From Hyphomicrobiaceae bacterium (GTDB taxonomy: Bacteria; Pseudomonadota; Alphaproteobacteria; Rhizobiales; Hyphomicrobiaceae): a stretch of DNA of 5,169 nt. The translations under genes were made by a program, and so were the position numbers. Below, one piece after another: positions 1-5,169 of this stretch (its first letter is position 1; each line of letters starts with the position of its first letter). The stretch covers positions 715 through 5,883 of the forward strand of contig JAGRKR010000148.1 in NCBI GenBank assembly GCA_020442225.1, read 5' to 3'. A model generated the notes under the pieces. It made no database searches. It was not told the origin of the DNA and saw nothing but the letters and a program-made list of their open reading frames with translations.

Positions 1-172
1 CCGGAACCAGGCCGGCGAGCGCCCTGAGCAGCGTGCTTTTCCCGGCACCATTGGGACCGATCACGGCGACGACCCGCCCGGCCGACGCCCTGAAGTCCAC
101 GCCGTCGACGACGAGCCGGCCGCCGAGCCGCACCGCCAGCCCCTCCGCCTCGATCACTGCGGCCGCGCTCAT
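1..172 (-). CDS. btuD: Cobalamin ABC transporter ATP-binding protein, N-terminal 57 residues (partial)
   Basis: This is the start of an ABC ATPase that runs off the low-coordinate edge of the window. Reading from the ATG at 172-170 gives 57 codons. They contain a first beta strand region (residues 5-16) and a perfect Walker A motif, GPNGAGKST, at residues 39-47, followed by LLRALAGLVP, which is typical of the FecE/BtuD/HmuV group. The Walker B, signature and H-loop parts lie outside the window. Its ATG overlaps the btuC stop codon (ATGA, 172-169), and a GGGAG about 8 nt upstream lies inside btuC. It should bind and hydrolyse ATP at the cytoplasmic face of BtuC to drive cobalamin import. The ATPase alone could equally serve a haem or siderophore system. 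The B12 assignment rests on the operon and its riboswitch. Confidence 0.9.
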   Translation of the reverse strand, partial: MSAAAVIEAEGLAVRLGGRLVVDGVDFRASAGRVVAVIGPNGAGKSTLLRALAGLVP

Positions 173-1191
173 GGTGTCAGCTCCCGTCGCGTCTCGAGTA
201 CGAGCCAGACGAAGAACGGCGCCCCCAGAAGCGCCGTCGCCACGCCAAGGCGGATTTCGCCGCCGGGCGTGATGAGACGCAGGATGCTGTCGGCGACCAG
301 GACCAGAATGGCGCCTCCGAGCAGGCTCGCCGGCAGCAGCAGGCGCGGTCGATGACCGACCCGGGGGCGCAACAGGTGCGGCACAACGAGCCCGACGAAC
401 CCGATCGTTCCGGCGACCGACGTGGCCGCCCCCACGCTCAATGCCGTGCCCGCGATCACCAGCCAGCGCAGCCGTCCCATGTCGACACCGAGATTGCGCG
501 CTACGTCCTCCCCCAGCGTCAGCGCCTCGAGCGGCCGCCCGATCAGCATCAACAGCCCGAGCCCGAGGAGGATGATCGGCCCCGCCAGCGCGACGTGCAC
601 CAGGCTGCGGTCGGCGAGCGAGCCCATCGTCCAGAACACCATCTCGACAGCGGCGAAGGGATTGCGCGAGAGGTTGAGCACGAGGGCCGTCAGCGCGCCT
701 GCGACGCTCGAGACCGCGACCCCCGCGAGAATGAGGCTGAGAGGGCCGCTGCGCGCACCCCCGAGCGTCACCACGATGAGGACCGCGAGAGCGGCCCCGG
801 CGAGCCCTGCCAGCGGCAGAGCCAGCGCGAAGGCGGCGGCGACGCCGGTGTGGATGGCGAGAACGGCGCCGAGAGCCCCGCCCGCAGAGACGCCGACGAG
901 CCCCGGCTCCGCCAGAGGATTGCGCAGGTAGCCCTGCAACGCCGCCCCGGAGGCACCGAGTGCTGCCCCGACCAGCAGCCCGAGAAGGGCGCGCGGCAGC
1001 CGGATCTCGCGAACGATCAGCGCTGTCACGTCGCGCTCGTCGGAGAAGAGCGCGGCCAGCACGGCGCGCGGGCTGATGGCCGTCGGCCCGATCAGCAGCG
1101 CAACGGCAAAGGCGAGCAGCGTCCCGAGGCCGAGCATGGCGAACAGAAGTCCTGCGGACGGCGTGCGCTGCGCCGGTGCCGCGTTGCTCAT
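169..1191 (-). CDS. btuC: Cobalamin ABC transporter permease (FecCD family)
   Basis: Inner-membrane permease of 340 residues (E. coli BtuC has 326), very hydrophobic throughout and consistent with about ten membrane helices. Visible family motifs are REIRLPR (61-67), NPLAEPGLVGVSAGG (91-105), the cytoplasmic coupling loop GEDVARNLGVDMGR (227-240) that contacts the ATPase, GTIGFVGLVVPHLLR (261-275) and GEIRLGVATALLGAPFF (311-327). R64, R67 and R305 line up by eye with the E. coli BtuC arginines that dock onto BtuF. The start at 1191 was chosen because it gives an ATGA overlap with the btuF stop and a normal BtuC N-terminus. An in-frame ATG at 1269 would add 26 Cys/Arg-rich residues and overlap btuF by about 80 nt. 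The Shine-Dalgarno is weak (AGGGG inside btuF), which fits translational coupling. Siderophore and haem permeases share this fold. The riboswitch and BtuB favour cobalamin. Confidence 0.94.
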   Translation of the reverse strand: MSNAAPAQRTPSAGLLFAMLGLGTLLAFAVALLIGPTAISPRAVLAALFSDERDVTALIVREIRLPRALLGLLVGAALGASGAALQGYLRNPLAEPGLVGVSAGGALGAVLAIHTGVAAAFALALPLAGLAGAALAVLIVVTLGGARSGPLSLILAGVAVSSVAGALTALVLNLSRNPFAAVEMVFWTMGSLADRSLVHVALAGPIILLGLGLLMLIGRPLEALTLGEDVARNLGVDMGRLRWLVIAGTALSVGAATSVAGTIGFVGLVVPHLLRPRVGHRPRLLLPASLLGGAILVLVADSILRLITPGGEIRLGVATALLGAPFFVWLVLETRRELTP

Positions 1192-2030
1192 GGCGCGCCC
1201 CTGGCATTGAGGCGGCGACGGGCCGCAGCGAGCCGCTCCACGGCGGCGGCGACATGATGCGTGCCGCACAGCAGCAGGCGCTGTGGCACGACGACGTGGG
1301 TGAGCCGCGTCATGATGGCCCGCAGGGCTGGATGGCGCAGATTGTCCGCGACCACGGTCCGGTAGGCCTCGGCCGCGCCACTCAGGACGAGCACATCGGG
1401 CGGCCGCGCGACCAGTTCCTCTAGCGACACCGCTCCGCTCGCCCCTGGCCTGAGACGCGCGACGACGTTGTCGAGCCCGGCGTGGCGCAATAGCGCATCC
1501 GCGAGCGTACCCGGCAGCTCGACCGCCCCGCCGATGCCATAGATGGCCGCCGTCGGACGCCGCTCGCCCGGGGCCGGCGCCGCAGCGCCGAGGCGGCGAT
1601 CGAGCTCGGCGATCAACGCCTCACCACGCGCCACCTCGCCGACTGCCGCCGCGACCGTCGCAATCGCCCGCCGGACGGCCGCGAGATCGTCGGCGAAGGG
1701 AATCACCACCGCGCGCCGGCCGAGCCGGCGCAACAGCTCGCGCGTGGCGCGGGTGGTCACAACCCCGGCAATGACGAGGTCGGGATCGAGCGCCAGCACG
1801 TCCTCCGCCTCCCCGCGCGTCGTCCTGATGGCGCGCGCCTCGGCGGCGACGGCCGAGACGAGCGGATCGGCCGCCAGATGACTGAGGGCCGCGATACGCT
1901 GGCGATCAACGAGCGCCAGCACGATCTGATCGCTGCAAAGATTGAGCGAGACGATCCGGCGCGGCTTCTCCGCGGCGCTCGCCGTGCCGCCGAGCACGAG
2001 CAGCACTGCAAGCAGCGCCAGCCGTCTCAC
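1188..2030 (-). CDS. btuF: Periplasmic cobalamin-binding protein
   Basis: Periplasmic substrate-binding protein of 280 residues (E. coli BtuF has 266) of the helical-backbone Peri_BP_2/TroA-like class. It receives B12 from BtuB and delivers it to BtuCD. A signal peptide occupies residues 1-19 (positive MRR, Leu/Val/Ala core, cleavage near ASA|AEK). The N-terminal lobe opens with RRIVSLNLCSDQIVLAL (24-40) and includes LALDPDLVIAG (79-89). A long helix around 115-148 links the lobes, and the C-terminal lobe includes DVLVLSG (202-208 region). E76 and E204 align by eye with the two E. coli BtuF glutamates that salt-bridge to BtuC. The start is GTG, placed by its GTGA overlap with the btuB stop and because the signal peptide begins there. 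No good Shine-Dalgarno precedes it. The only cysteines are C32 and C255. Confidence is high for the family and slightly lower for the exact ligand. Confidence 0.92.
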   Translation of the reverse strand: MRRLALLAVLLVLGGTASAAEKPRRIVSLNLCSDQIVLALVDRQRIAALSHLAADPLVSAVAAEARAIRTTRGEAEDVLALDPDLVIAGVVTTRATRELLRRLGRRAVVIPFADDLAAVRRAIATVAAAVGEVARGEALIAELDRRLGAAAPAPGERRPTAAIYGIGGAVELPGTLADALLRHAGLDNVVARLRPGASGAVSLEELVARPPDVLVLSGAAEAYRTVVADNLRHPALRAIMTRLTHVVVPQRLLLCGTHHVAAAVERLAAARRRLNARGAP

Positions 2031-4009
2031 CGTCCCGGCCTCGATGCCTGGGCGCGCTCCTCGAGACGCAGCCGCAGCCCCGCGTAGGCGGCGAGGCCGG
2101 GCGTATTGACGCCGTAGATCTCCTGATAGCGCTGGTCGAGCAGGTTCTCGACGCGGGCGAACAGCTCGAGCTGCTCCGTCAGCCGATAGCTTCCGGTGAG
2201 GCGGACCAGCGTGTAGTCGCCGAGCACGACGCGGCCTTCCGCGAACGTGAAGGCATCGCGCACGACGTCGCGCATGCGGCCGTTGAAGACGACGCCGAGC
2301 CCGACACGCGCCTTGTCGCCGGCAAACGTCCAGATGGCGTCGGCGCTGGCGGCATGGCGGGGCCGGCGCACCTCGACGAGGCCGTCGCCGTCGCGGGCGT
2401 CGAGGAAGGTGTAGCTGGTGAGGATGGTGAGCCCCGGCATCGGTTTGATGCGGCCGCTCACCTCGACGCCGCGCCGATCGCTGCGCCCCGTCAGATTGCG
2501 TGGCGGCCCCGCGAACGACGAGAAGATCTCATCCTGAAGGTCCTGGTCGAAGTAGGTCACGTCGACGACCACGCGGCCGTCGAGGAACGGCTGCTCGATC
2601 CCCACGTCCCAGCCGAACGAGCGCTCGGGCCTCAGATCGGGATTGGGGGTGAAGAAGCCCGGAAACTCGCCGAACTGCTCGTACATGCTCGGCAGCACAA
2701 CGCCCGTGCCGACGCTTGCATGCAGCCGGCTGCCGGTCGGCTTCATGGTGTAGGACGCCGACAGGCTCCACGTGTCGAAGCGTCCGAAGGCGCTGCTGTC
2801 GTCGAGGCGGACCGCTGCCTTCAGCGACAGCATGCGGCCGACCTCGCCCGTGTACTGCAAGGCCAGACTGTCCAGCAGCCGCCGACGCTCGATGGCAGCG
2901 GGAGCGAAGGTGTTGGAGGTCGTGAAGTCCTCCCATTCCTTCTCGGCGAGGCCGGTCACCGCATGCTTGACGCCAGACAGGCCCGGAACCTCGAATGCGA
3001 GGCGAGACGTATAGGTCAGGCGTCGGCGCTCGCCGCCCGCCTGGAACGTGAAGCCCGGCAAGAGCGAGCGATCGTCACTCTCGGAGAAGGAGCCTGTCAG
3101 CTTCTGCACCCAGCGCCCGTCGAGCAACTCGAGCTGAGCGGTGGCGTAGGCGACGCGCGTCTCCTTGCGGCCGCGGTTCGGCGCATCGACGAGGATCTGT
3201 GGAGTGAAGCCACCGGGAACAGCGCCCGGCGGCGTGCCGAAGTCGTCGAAACCGAACGACTTGCTCATGGCCCGCACACCACCGAACACGGAAAAGAAGG
3301 GCGATAGGCGGAAGCCGCCGTTCGCGGCGAAACTCGACTGGCGCGCGGGATCGCGCTCGCTGCCGAAGGTGGCGAGGTTGTAGCCACCGGTCTCGTAGCT
3401 GATGAACGAGAGCGAGCCCCATGCCGCCTCCGTGCCACCGCGCAGCGCCATCGCCACGCGGCGCATATCGAAGGCGCCGGCTTCTGCCGTCAGCGTCGCG
3501 CGCGCCGGCCCTTTGCCGCCGCGCGTCACGACGTTGATGACGCCAGCCAGGGCATTGGAGCCCCACAGCCCGCTCTGCGGCCCGCGCAGAACCTCGATCC
3601 GCTCGATGTCGCCCACCAGCAGATCGGAGAAATCGAACTCGCCGGTCGGAGTGTCGTTGGCCTTGACGCCGTCGATCATGACGAGGACGTGGTTGCCCTC
3701 CGCGCCTCGCACCCGCACTTGCGTCACGCCGGCGGGATTGCCGCTGCGGCTGACCGAGAGCCCCGGCACGAGGCGGAGTGCGTCGGATACATGGCGCACC
3801 TGCTGGCGGCGAAGCTGCTCGCCGCTGACGACCGTCACGGCCGTGCCGCTCGTGCCGCTGTCGGACGGGGCGAGCCCGAGGTCGCCCGATTGAATGATGA
3901 TACCTTCGAGCGGCGTCGCGCCCGTACCTTGCGCGCGGCCTTCATCCACCGCGCCCGCGAGCATCAGCATCGCCAGCACTGCCGTCCGGCCTGTTCGACA
4001 GCCCCACAT
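2027..4009 (-). CDS. btuB: TonB-dependent outer-membrane vitamin B12 receptor
   Basis: Outer-membrane receptor of 660 residues (E. coli BtuB has 614) that takes up cobalamin using TonB energy. Residues 1-26 are a signal peptide (cleavage near GRA|QG). LEGIIIQSG (34-42) is the probable TonB box. The plug domain spans about 52-175, with VSGEQLRRQQ (61-70), RVRGAEGNHVLVMIDGVK (99-116) and IERIEVLRGPQSGLWGSNA (145-163). The rest is a 22-strand-type barrel, including the family motif NPDLRPERS (456-464) and ARVENLLDQRYQE (618-630) before the last strand. The start at 4009 was chosen for its strong GGGGAGGTGG ribosome site. The in-frame ATG at 4120 has none and would add 37 residues before the signal peptide. 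Transcription runs through a cobalamin riboswitch upstream. After the last strand (about 649) there is an 11-residue Arg-rich tail, so the usual terminal aromatic residue is missing. Confidence 0.95.
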   Translation of the reverse strand: MWGCRTGRTAVLAMLMLAGAVDEGRAQGTGATPLEGIIIQSGDLGLAPSDSGTSGTAVTVVSGEQLRRQQVRHVSDALRLVPGLSVSRSGNPAGVTQVRVRGAEGNHVLVMIDGVKANDTPTGEFDFSDLLVGDIERIEVLRGPQSGLWGSNALAGVINVVTRGGKGPARATLTAEAGAFDMRRVAMALRGGTEAAWGSLSFISYETGGYNLATFGSERDPARQSSFAANGGFRLSPFFSVFGGVRAMSKSFGFDDFGTPPGAVPGGFTPQILVDAPNRGRKETRVAYATAQLELLDGRWVQKLTGSFSESDDRSLLPGFTFQAGGERRRLTYTSRLAFEVPGLSGVKHAVTGLAEKEWEDFTTSNTFAPAAIERRRLLDSLALQYTGEVGRMLSLKAAVRLDDSSAFGRFDTWSLSASYTMKPTGSRLHASVGTGVVLPSMYEQFGEFPGFFTPNPDLRPERSFGWDVGIEQPFLDGRVVVDVTYFDQDLQDEIFSSFAGPPRNLTGRSDRRGVEVSGRIKPMPGLTILTSYTFLDARDGDGLVEVRRPRHAASADAIWTFAGDKARVGLGVVFNGRMRDVVRDAFTFAEGRVVLGDYTLVRLTGSYRLTEQLELFARVENLLDQRYQEIYGVNTPGLAAYAGLRLRLEERAQASRPGR

Positions 4010-4010
4010 G

Positions 4011-4020
4011 TCCACCTCCC
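4011..4020 (-). promoter_or_regulatory. Strong Shine-Dalgarno of btuB
   Basis: GGGAGGTGGA ends two bases before the btuB ATG. Its GGAGG core is 5 nt from the start codon, and this match fixes the start at 4009 rather than 4120. It is the only strong ribosome site in the operon, so it is the likely target of riboswitch control. Confidence 0.85.
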
Positions 4021-4026
4021 CATTGG

Positions 4027-4042
4027 CGCTTCGCTGGAAGCG
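4027..4042 (-). other. Perfect 6-bp hairpin just upstream of the btuB ribosome site
   Basis: CGCTTC (4042-4037) and GAAGCG (4032-4027) pair perfectly around a CAGC tetraloop, six bases before the GGGAGGTGGA element. It could position or mask the ribosome site as part of the riboswitch response. The pairing is directly visible; the function is inference. Confidence 0.4.
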
Positions 4043-4250
4043 ACGGGAACGGCGAAAAGCTCGAACACCACACACGACGACAGCCAGAGCAGCAGCGCAC
4101 GAATGCGCCGTCCCCGGCATACGATTAGCTCAATCTGCGTGAAGCTCGCGACCTGTCCGCACGTCCTGGCGCCCCTCATCCCACACGAGAAGTCGCCACT
4201 ACGGTGGTCCGCTCCCCCGCGCGCCCCGCACGAGGAATGGGCGACACGCG

Positions 4251-4442
4251 CCGGCAGGTCTCCTGGCTCGCGGCTCAAGCGCCCGGTACCTGCCTTCCCG
4301 ACCGCGGCTCGGGGCCTGGTCAGTGGATTAGTGGTACGGACTCGCCGCCTACAGTTGCGGGGGCAGCCGCGGCATGGCGCCGAAGTTGGCGCGTACCGCG
4401 TTCCCTTTTCACCCGATGGGGTCAACCATCGGAGACCGGTGC
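4251..4442 (-). promoter_or_regulatory. Cobalamin riboswitch (AdoCbl-type aptamer)
   Basis: Untranslated RNA that binds a B12 coenzyme and controls the btuBFCD genes downstream. Core elements appear in the expected order. The 5' arm GGTCTCC (4437-4431) can pair with GGAGACC (4263-4257). A P2-like hairpin CCGATGG/CCATCGG (4432-4426 with 4419-4413) follows. Next come GTGAAAAGGGAACGCGGT (4412-4395), the conserved CTGCCCCCGCAACTGTA (4366-4350), GGCGAGTCC (about 4346-4338), CCACTG (4326-4321), a P6-like GACC/GGTC hairpin, GGGAAGGC (4299-4292) and the B12 box AGCCAGGAGACCTGCC (4268-4253). No core element is missing. It lies on the same strand as btuB and directly upstream, the standard arrangement for feedback control of B12 uptake. 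The exact ends are approximate by a few bases. Confidence 0.96.
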
Positions 4443-4450
4443 GATATCGA

Positions 4451-4480
4451 AGCGAAGCAGACGGGCAGCCCGGCTGTCAA
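4451..4480 (-). promoter_or_regulatory. Probable sigma-70-type promoter of the riboswitch/btuB transcript
   Basis: A consensus -35 TTGACA lies at 4480-4475. A -10 hexamer 17-18 bp away would be about 4457-4451 (TTCGCT), which is a poor match. Transcription would then start near 4444, directly before the first aptamer helix at about 4442. The position supports the call better than the -10 sequence does. Confidence 0.5.
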
Positions 4481-4517
4481 CCGCCAACACTCCTGCAGCG
4501 GCATTTTGCGGGCCGTT

Positions 4518-4542
4518 GCGTGCCTGCTGCGAGACAGCACGC
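4518..4542 (-). terminator. GC-rich imperfect hairpin after the DUF302 gene (weak terminator candidate)
   Basis: GCGTGC (4542-4537) can pair with GCACGC (4523-4518), and TGCTG/CAGCA (4539-4535 with 4529-4525) forms an alternative inner stem. It lies 30-50 nt after the DUF302 stop and before the btuB promoter, where a terminator is expected. There is no T tract after it (only CGCAAAATGC), so it is not a classical intrinsic terminator, and read-through or Rho-dependent termination remains possible. The 4443-4570 gap holds nothing else but the promoter. Confidence 0.25.
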
Positions 4543-4570
4543 GCGCACAACCGCGCGGGCCGCCGCTCGC

Positions 4571-5059
4571 TTACTTCACAGCCTCCTTGGCGATCTCCTC
4601 GAGCAGTTTGTCGATGGCGGCGAGTGCCTTCTTGGTGCCCCCCCGGCCGCCGCTTGGGGGACGCCGGTAGCCGACGTGAACGACGCCCGGCTTGGCGGCG
4701 GTCTCGTAGATGAAGATCACATAGGGGCAGTAGCCGATATTGGCGGCGCTCGCCTCCATCATGTCCCGCGACAGCTTGGCGGAGCAGAACGTGTAGAACT
4801 CGGCACTCTTGTAGATGGCCTTGGTGGAGCCGACGTCGGCCCCGGTGCGCTCCAGCATCTTGCCGATGTGGCCGGTGTAGTCGATCTTGAGCCCCTTCGC
4901 CGTGATGGCGTTGCTGAGCTCGAACTTCACGTCGTCGAACGCGGCCTTCTTGGTGAAGGTCCTGAGCCCTTCGGCGGTGGCGGGTGTGAGACCGACAGCG
5001 AGCGCGAGCAGCACTGCGGCAAGGCTCCTGGCGAGCGTAGCGATGGTCCTGGCAAGCAT
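4571..5059 (-). CDS. Exported DUF302 domain protein
   Basis: A 162-residue protein with a clear signal peptide (residues 1-29, cleavage near ATA|EG), so it probably acts in the periplasm. The mature part matches the DUF302 family by eye: a small alpha/beta domain with FYTFCSAKLSRDMMEA (88-103), the core GYCPYVIFIYE (109-119) and GVVHVGYRRPP (125-135). A loop SGGRGG (136-141) and a charged C-terminal helix (about 143-162) follow. Its two cysteines, C92 and C111, are in the conserved part. The biochemical role of the family is not established and I do not assign one. The start at 5059 has AAGGGAG 7 nt upstream. It is on the same strand as the B12 operon but ends about 130 nt before the riboswitch, which has its own likely promoter, so a functional link to B12 is unproven. 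Confidence 0.85.
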   Translation of the reverse strand: MLARTIATLARSLAAVLLALAVGLTPATAEGLRTFTKKAAFDDVKFELSNAITAKGLKIDYTGHIGKMLERTGADVGSTKAIYKSAEFYTFCSAKLSRDMMEASAANIGYCPYVIFIYETAAKPGVVHVGYRRPPSGGRGGTKKALAAIDKLLEEIAKEAVK

Positions 5060-5066
5060 GGCGATA

Positions 5067-5073
5067 CTCCCTT
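5067..5073 (-). promoter_or_regulatory. Ribosome binding site of the DUF302 gene
   Basis: AAGGGAG lies 7 nt upstream of the ATG at 5059-5057. It supports that start for the exported form of the protein. Confidence 0.7.
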
Positions 5074-5076
5074 CCC

Positions 5077-5096
5077 CCGGCCGTCTCAGCGGCCGG
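5077..5096 (-). repeat. Perfect inverted repeat in the DUF302 upstream region
   Basis: CCGGCCG (5096-5090) and CGGCCGG (5083-5077) are exact reverse complements around CTGAGA. The repeat ends three bases before the AAGGGAG ribosome site. As RNA it would be a stable hairpin in the 5' leader; as DNA it could be an operator. No T tract follows it on either strand, so it is not an intrinsic terminator. Confidence 0.5.
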
Positions 5097-5169
5097 ACCG
5101 AGCGGCTTAAGATACGCGACGTCAGACTGCGATCGGCGCTCTCGCGCGTCCATCTCGACCGATCACACC
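5097..5169 (-). other. Upstream region of the DUF302 gene; no gene recognised
   Basis: These 73 bases hold no supported coding region. TATCTT (5114-5109) could serve as a -10 element, but the bases 17 bp upstream (GCCGAT) are a poor -35. The promoter is therefore unplaced. Confidence 0.3.

Larger units (their letters stand above)
4010..4250 (-). other. Long btuB leader / riboswitch expression platform
   Basis: About 240 nt separate the aptamer from the btuB start, with no convincing gene in them. The segment holds several short perfect hairpins: CCAC-CGTA-GTGG (4196-4207), GCGCA-TTCG-TGCGC (4095-4108) and CGCTTC-CAGC-GAAGCG (4027-4042). A competing fold pairs the ATG of 4120-4118 with the CAT of 4105-4103, which uses the same bases as the TTCG hairpin. 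No hairpin is followed by a U tract (the longest T run is TTTT at 4058-4055). This argues against an intrinsic terminator and for control of ribosome access. Which fold responds to cobalamin cannot be decided from sequence alone. Confidence 0.6.

Noticed and set aside
352..1257. 301-codon plus-strand open frame opposite btuC
   Set aside because: Its product is a low-complexity Arg/Gln/Glu/His-rich string with no family resemblance. The opposite strand encodes a clear BtuC with all its motifs.
1192..1269. Longer btuC starting at the ATG at 1269
   Set aside because: The added 26 residues are Cys/Arg-rich and would overlap btuF by about 80 nt. The ATG at 1191 gives the ATGA overlap seen elsewhere in the operon.
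1..2030. Haem or iron-siderophore ABC transporter
   Set aside because: FecCD-type permeases, binding proteins and ATPases of those systems look alike. The cobalamin riboswitch, BtuB and the BtuF/BtuC docking residues point to B12.
2354..3307. 317-codon plus-strand open frame opposite btuB
   Set aside because: It is a mirror of high-GC codon use in btuB. There is no recognisable domain and no ribosome site.
4010..4120. Longer btuB starting at the ATG at 4120-4118
   Set aside because: There is no Shine-Dalgarno before 4120. The extra 37 residues would precede a normal signal peptide, while the ATG at 4009 has a near-perfect ribosome site.
3689..5110. 473-codon plus-strand open frame
   Set aside because: It runs antisense through the btuB start, the whole riboswitch and the DUF302 gene. 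These elements cannot all be chance, so this frame is.
4422..5153. 243-codon minus-strand frame overlapping the DUF302 gene
   Set aside because: It is out of frame with the DUF302 protein and extends into the riboswitch. The sequence is Arg/His-rich and lacks a signal peptide or domain.
1..5169. Mobile elements, CRISPR, tRNA or rRNA, phage genes
   Set aside because: I looked for transposase motifs, direct repeat arrays, tRNA-like cloverleaf ends and terminal repeats, and saw none. The window is a coherent ordinary operon.

Overview
The window is a vitamin B12 (cobalamin) uptake operon on the minus strand, together with its riboswitch leader and one upstream gene for an exported DUF302 protein. 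The DNA is GC-rich (by eye about two thirds G+C) with strong G/C preference at third codon positions. The form of the riboswitch and the btuB-btuF-btuC-btuD order fit an alphaproteobacterium, probably of the Hyphomicrobiales type. That placement is an inference, as no taxonomic marker gene is present.

Layout in the direction of transcription, from high to low coordinates. Positions 5169-5060 are the upstream region of the first gene and contain a perfect 7-bp inverted repeat and a ribosome binding site. Positions 5059-4571 encode a secreted DUF302 protein of 162 residues. Positions 4570-4443 are intergenic, with a GC-rich imperfect hairpin and a TTGACA -35 box. Positions 4442-4251 are a cobalamin riboswitch aptamer with an intact B12 box. 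Positions 4250-4010 are a long leader (expression platform) ending in a strong Shine-Dalgarno sequence. Then follow btuB (4009-2027), btuF (2030-1188), btuC (1191-169) and the first 57 codons of btuD (172-1, cut by the window edge).

The genes form a complete import route. BtuB is the TonB-dependent outer-membrane receptor. BtuF is the periplasmic binding protein. BtuC is the inner-membrane permease and BtuD is the ATPase that drives it. All three junctions in the operon are 4-nt stop/start overlaps (GTGA, ATGA, ATGA), so translation is probably coupled from btuB down to btuD. The riboswitch should reduce expression of the whole set when adenosylcobalamin is plentiful. The leader has no run of U after a hairpin, so control of translation initiation is more likely than transcription termination.

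I see no mobile element, tRNA, rRNA, CRISPR array or evidently new system. The parts most worth a second look are the unusually long expression platform with a possible loop-loop contact, the fully overlapping gene junctions, the C-terminal tail of BtuB, and the unexplained DUF302 neighbour.
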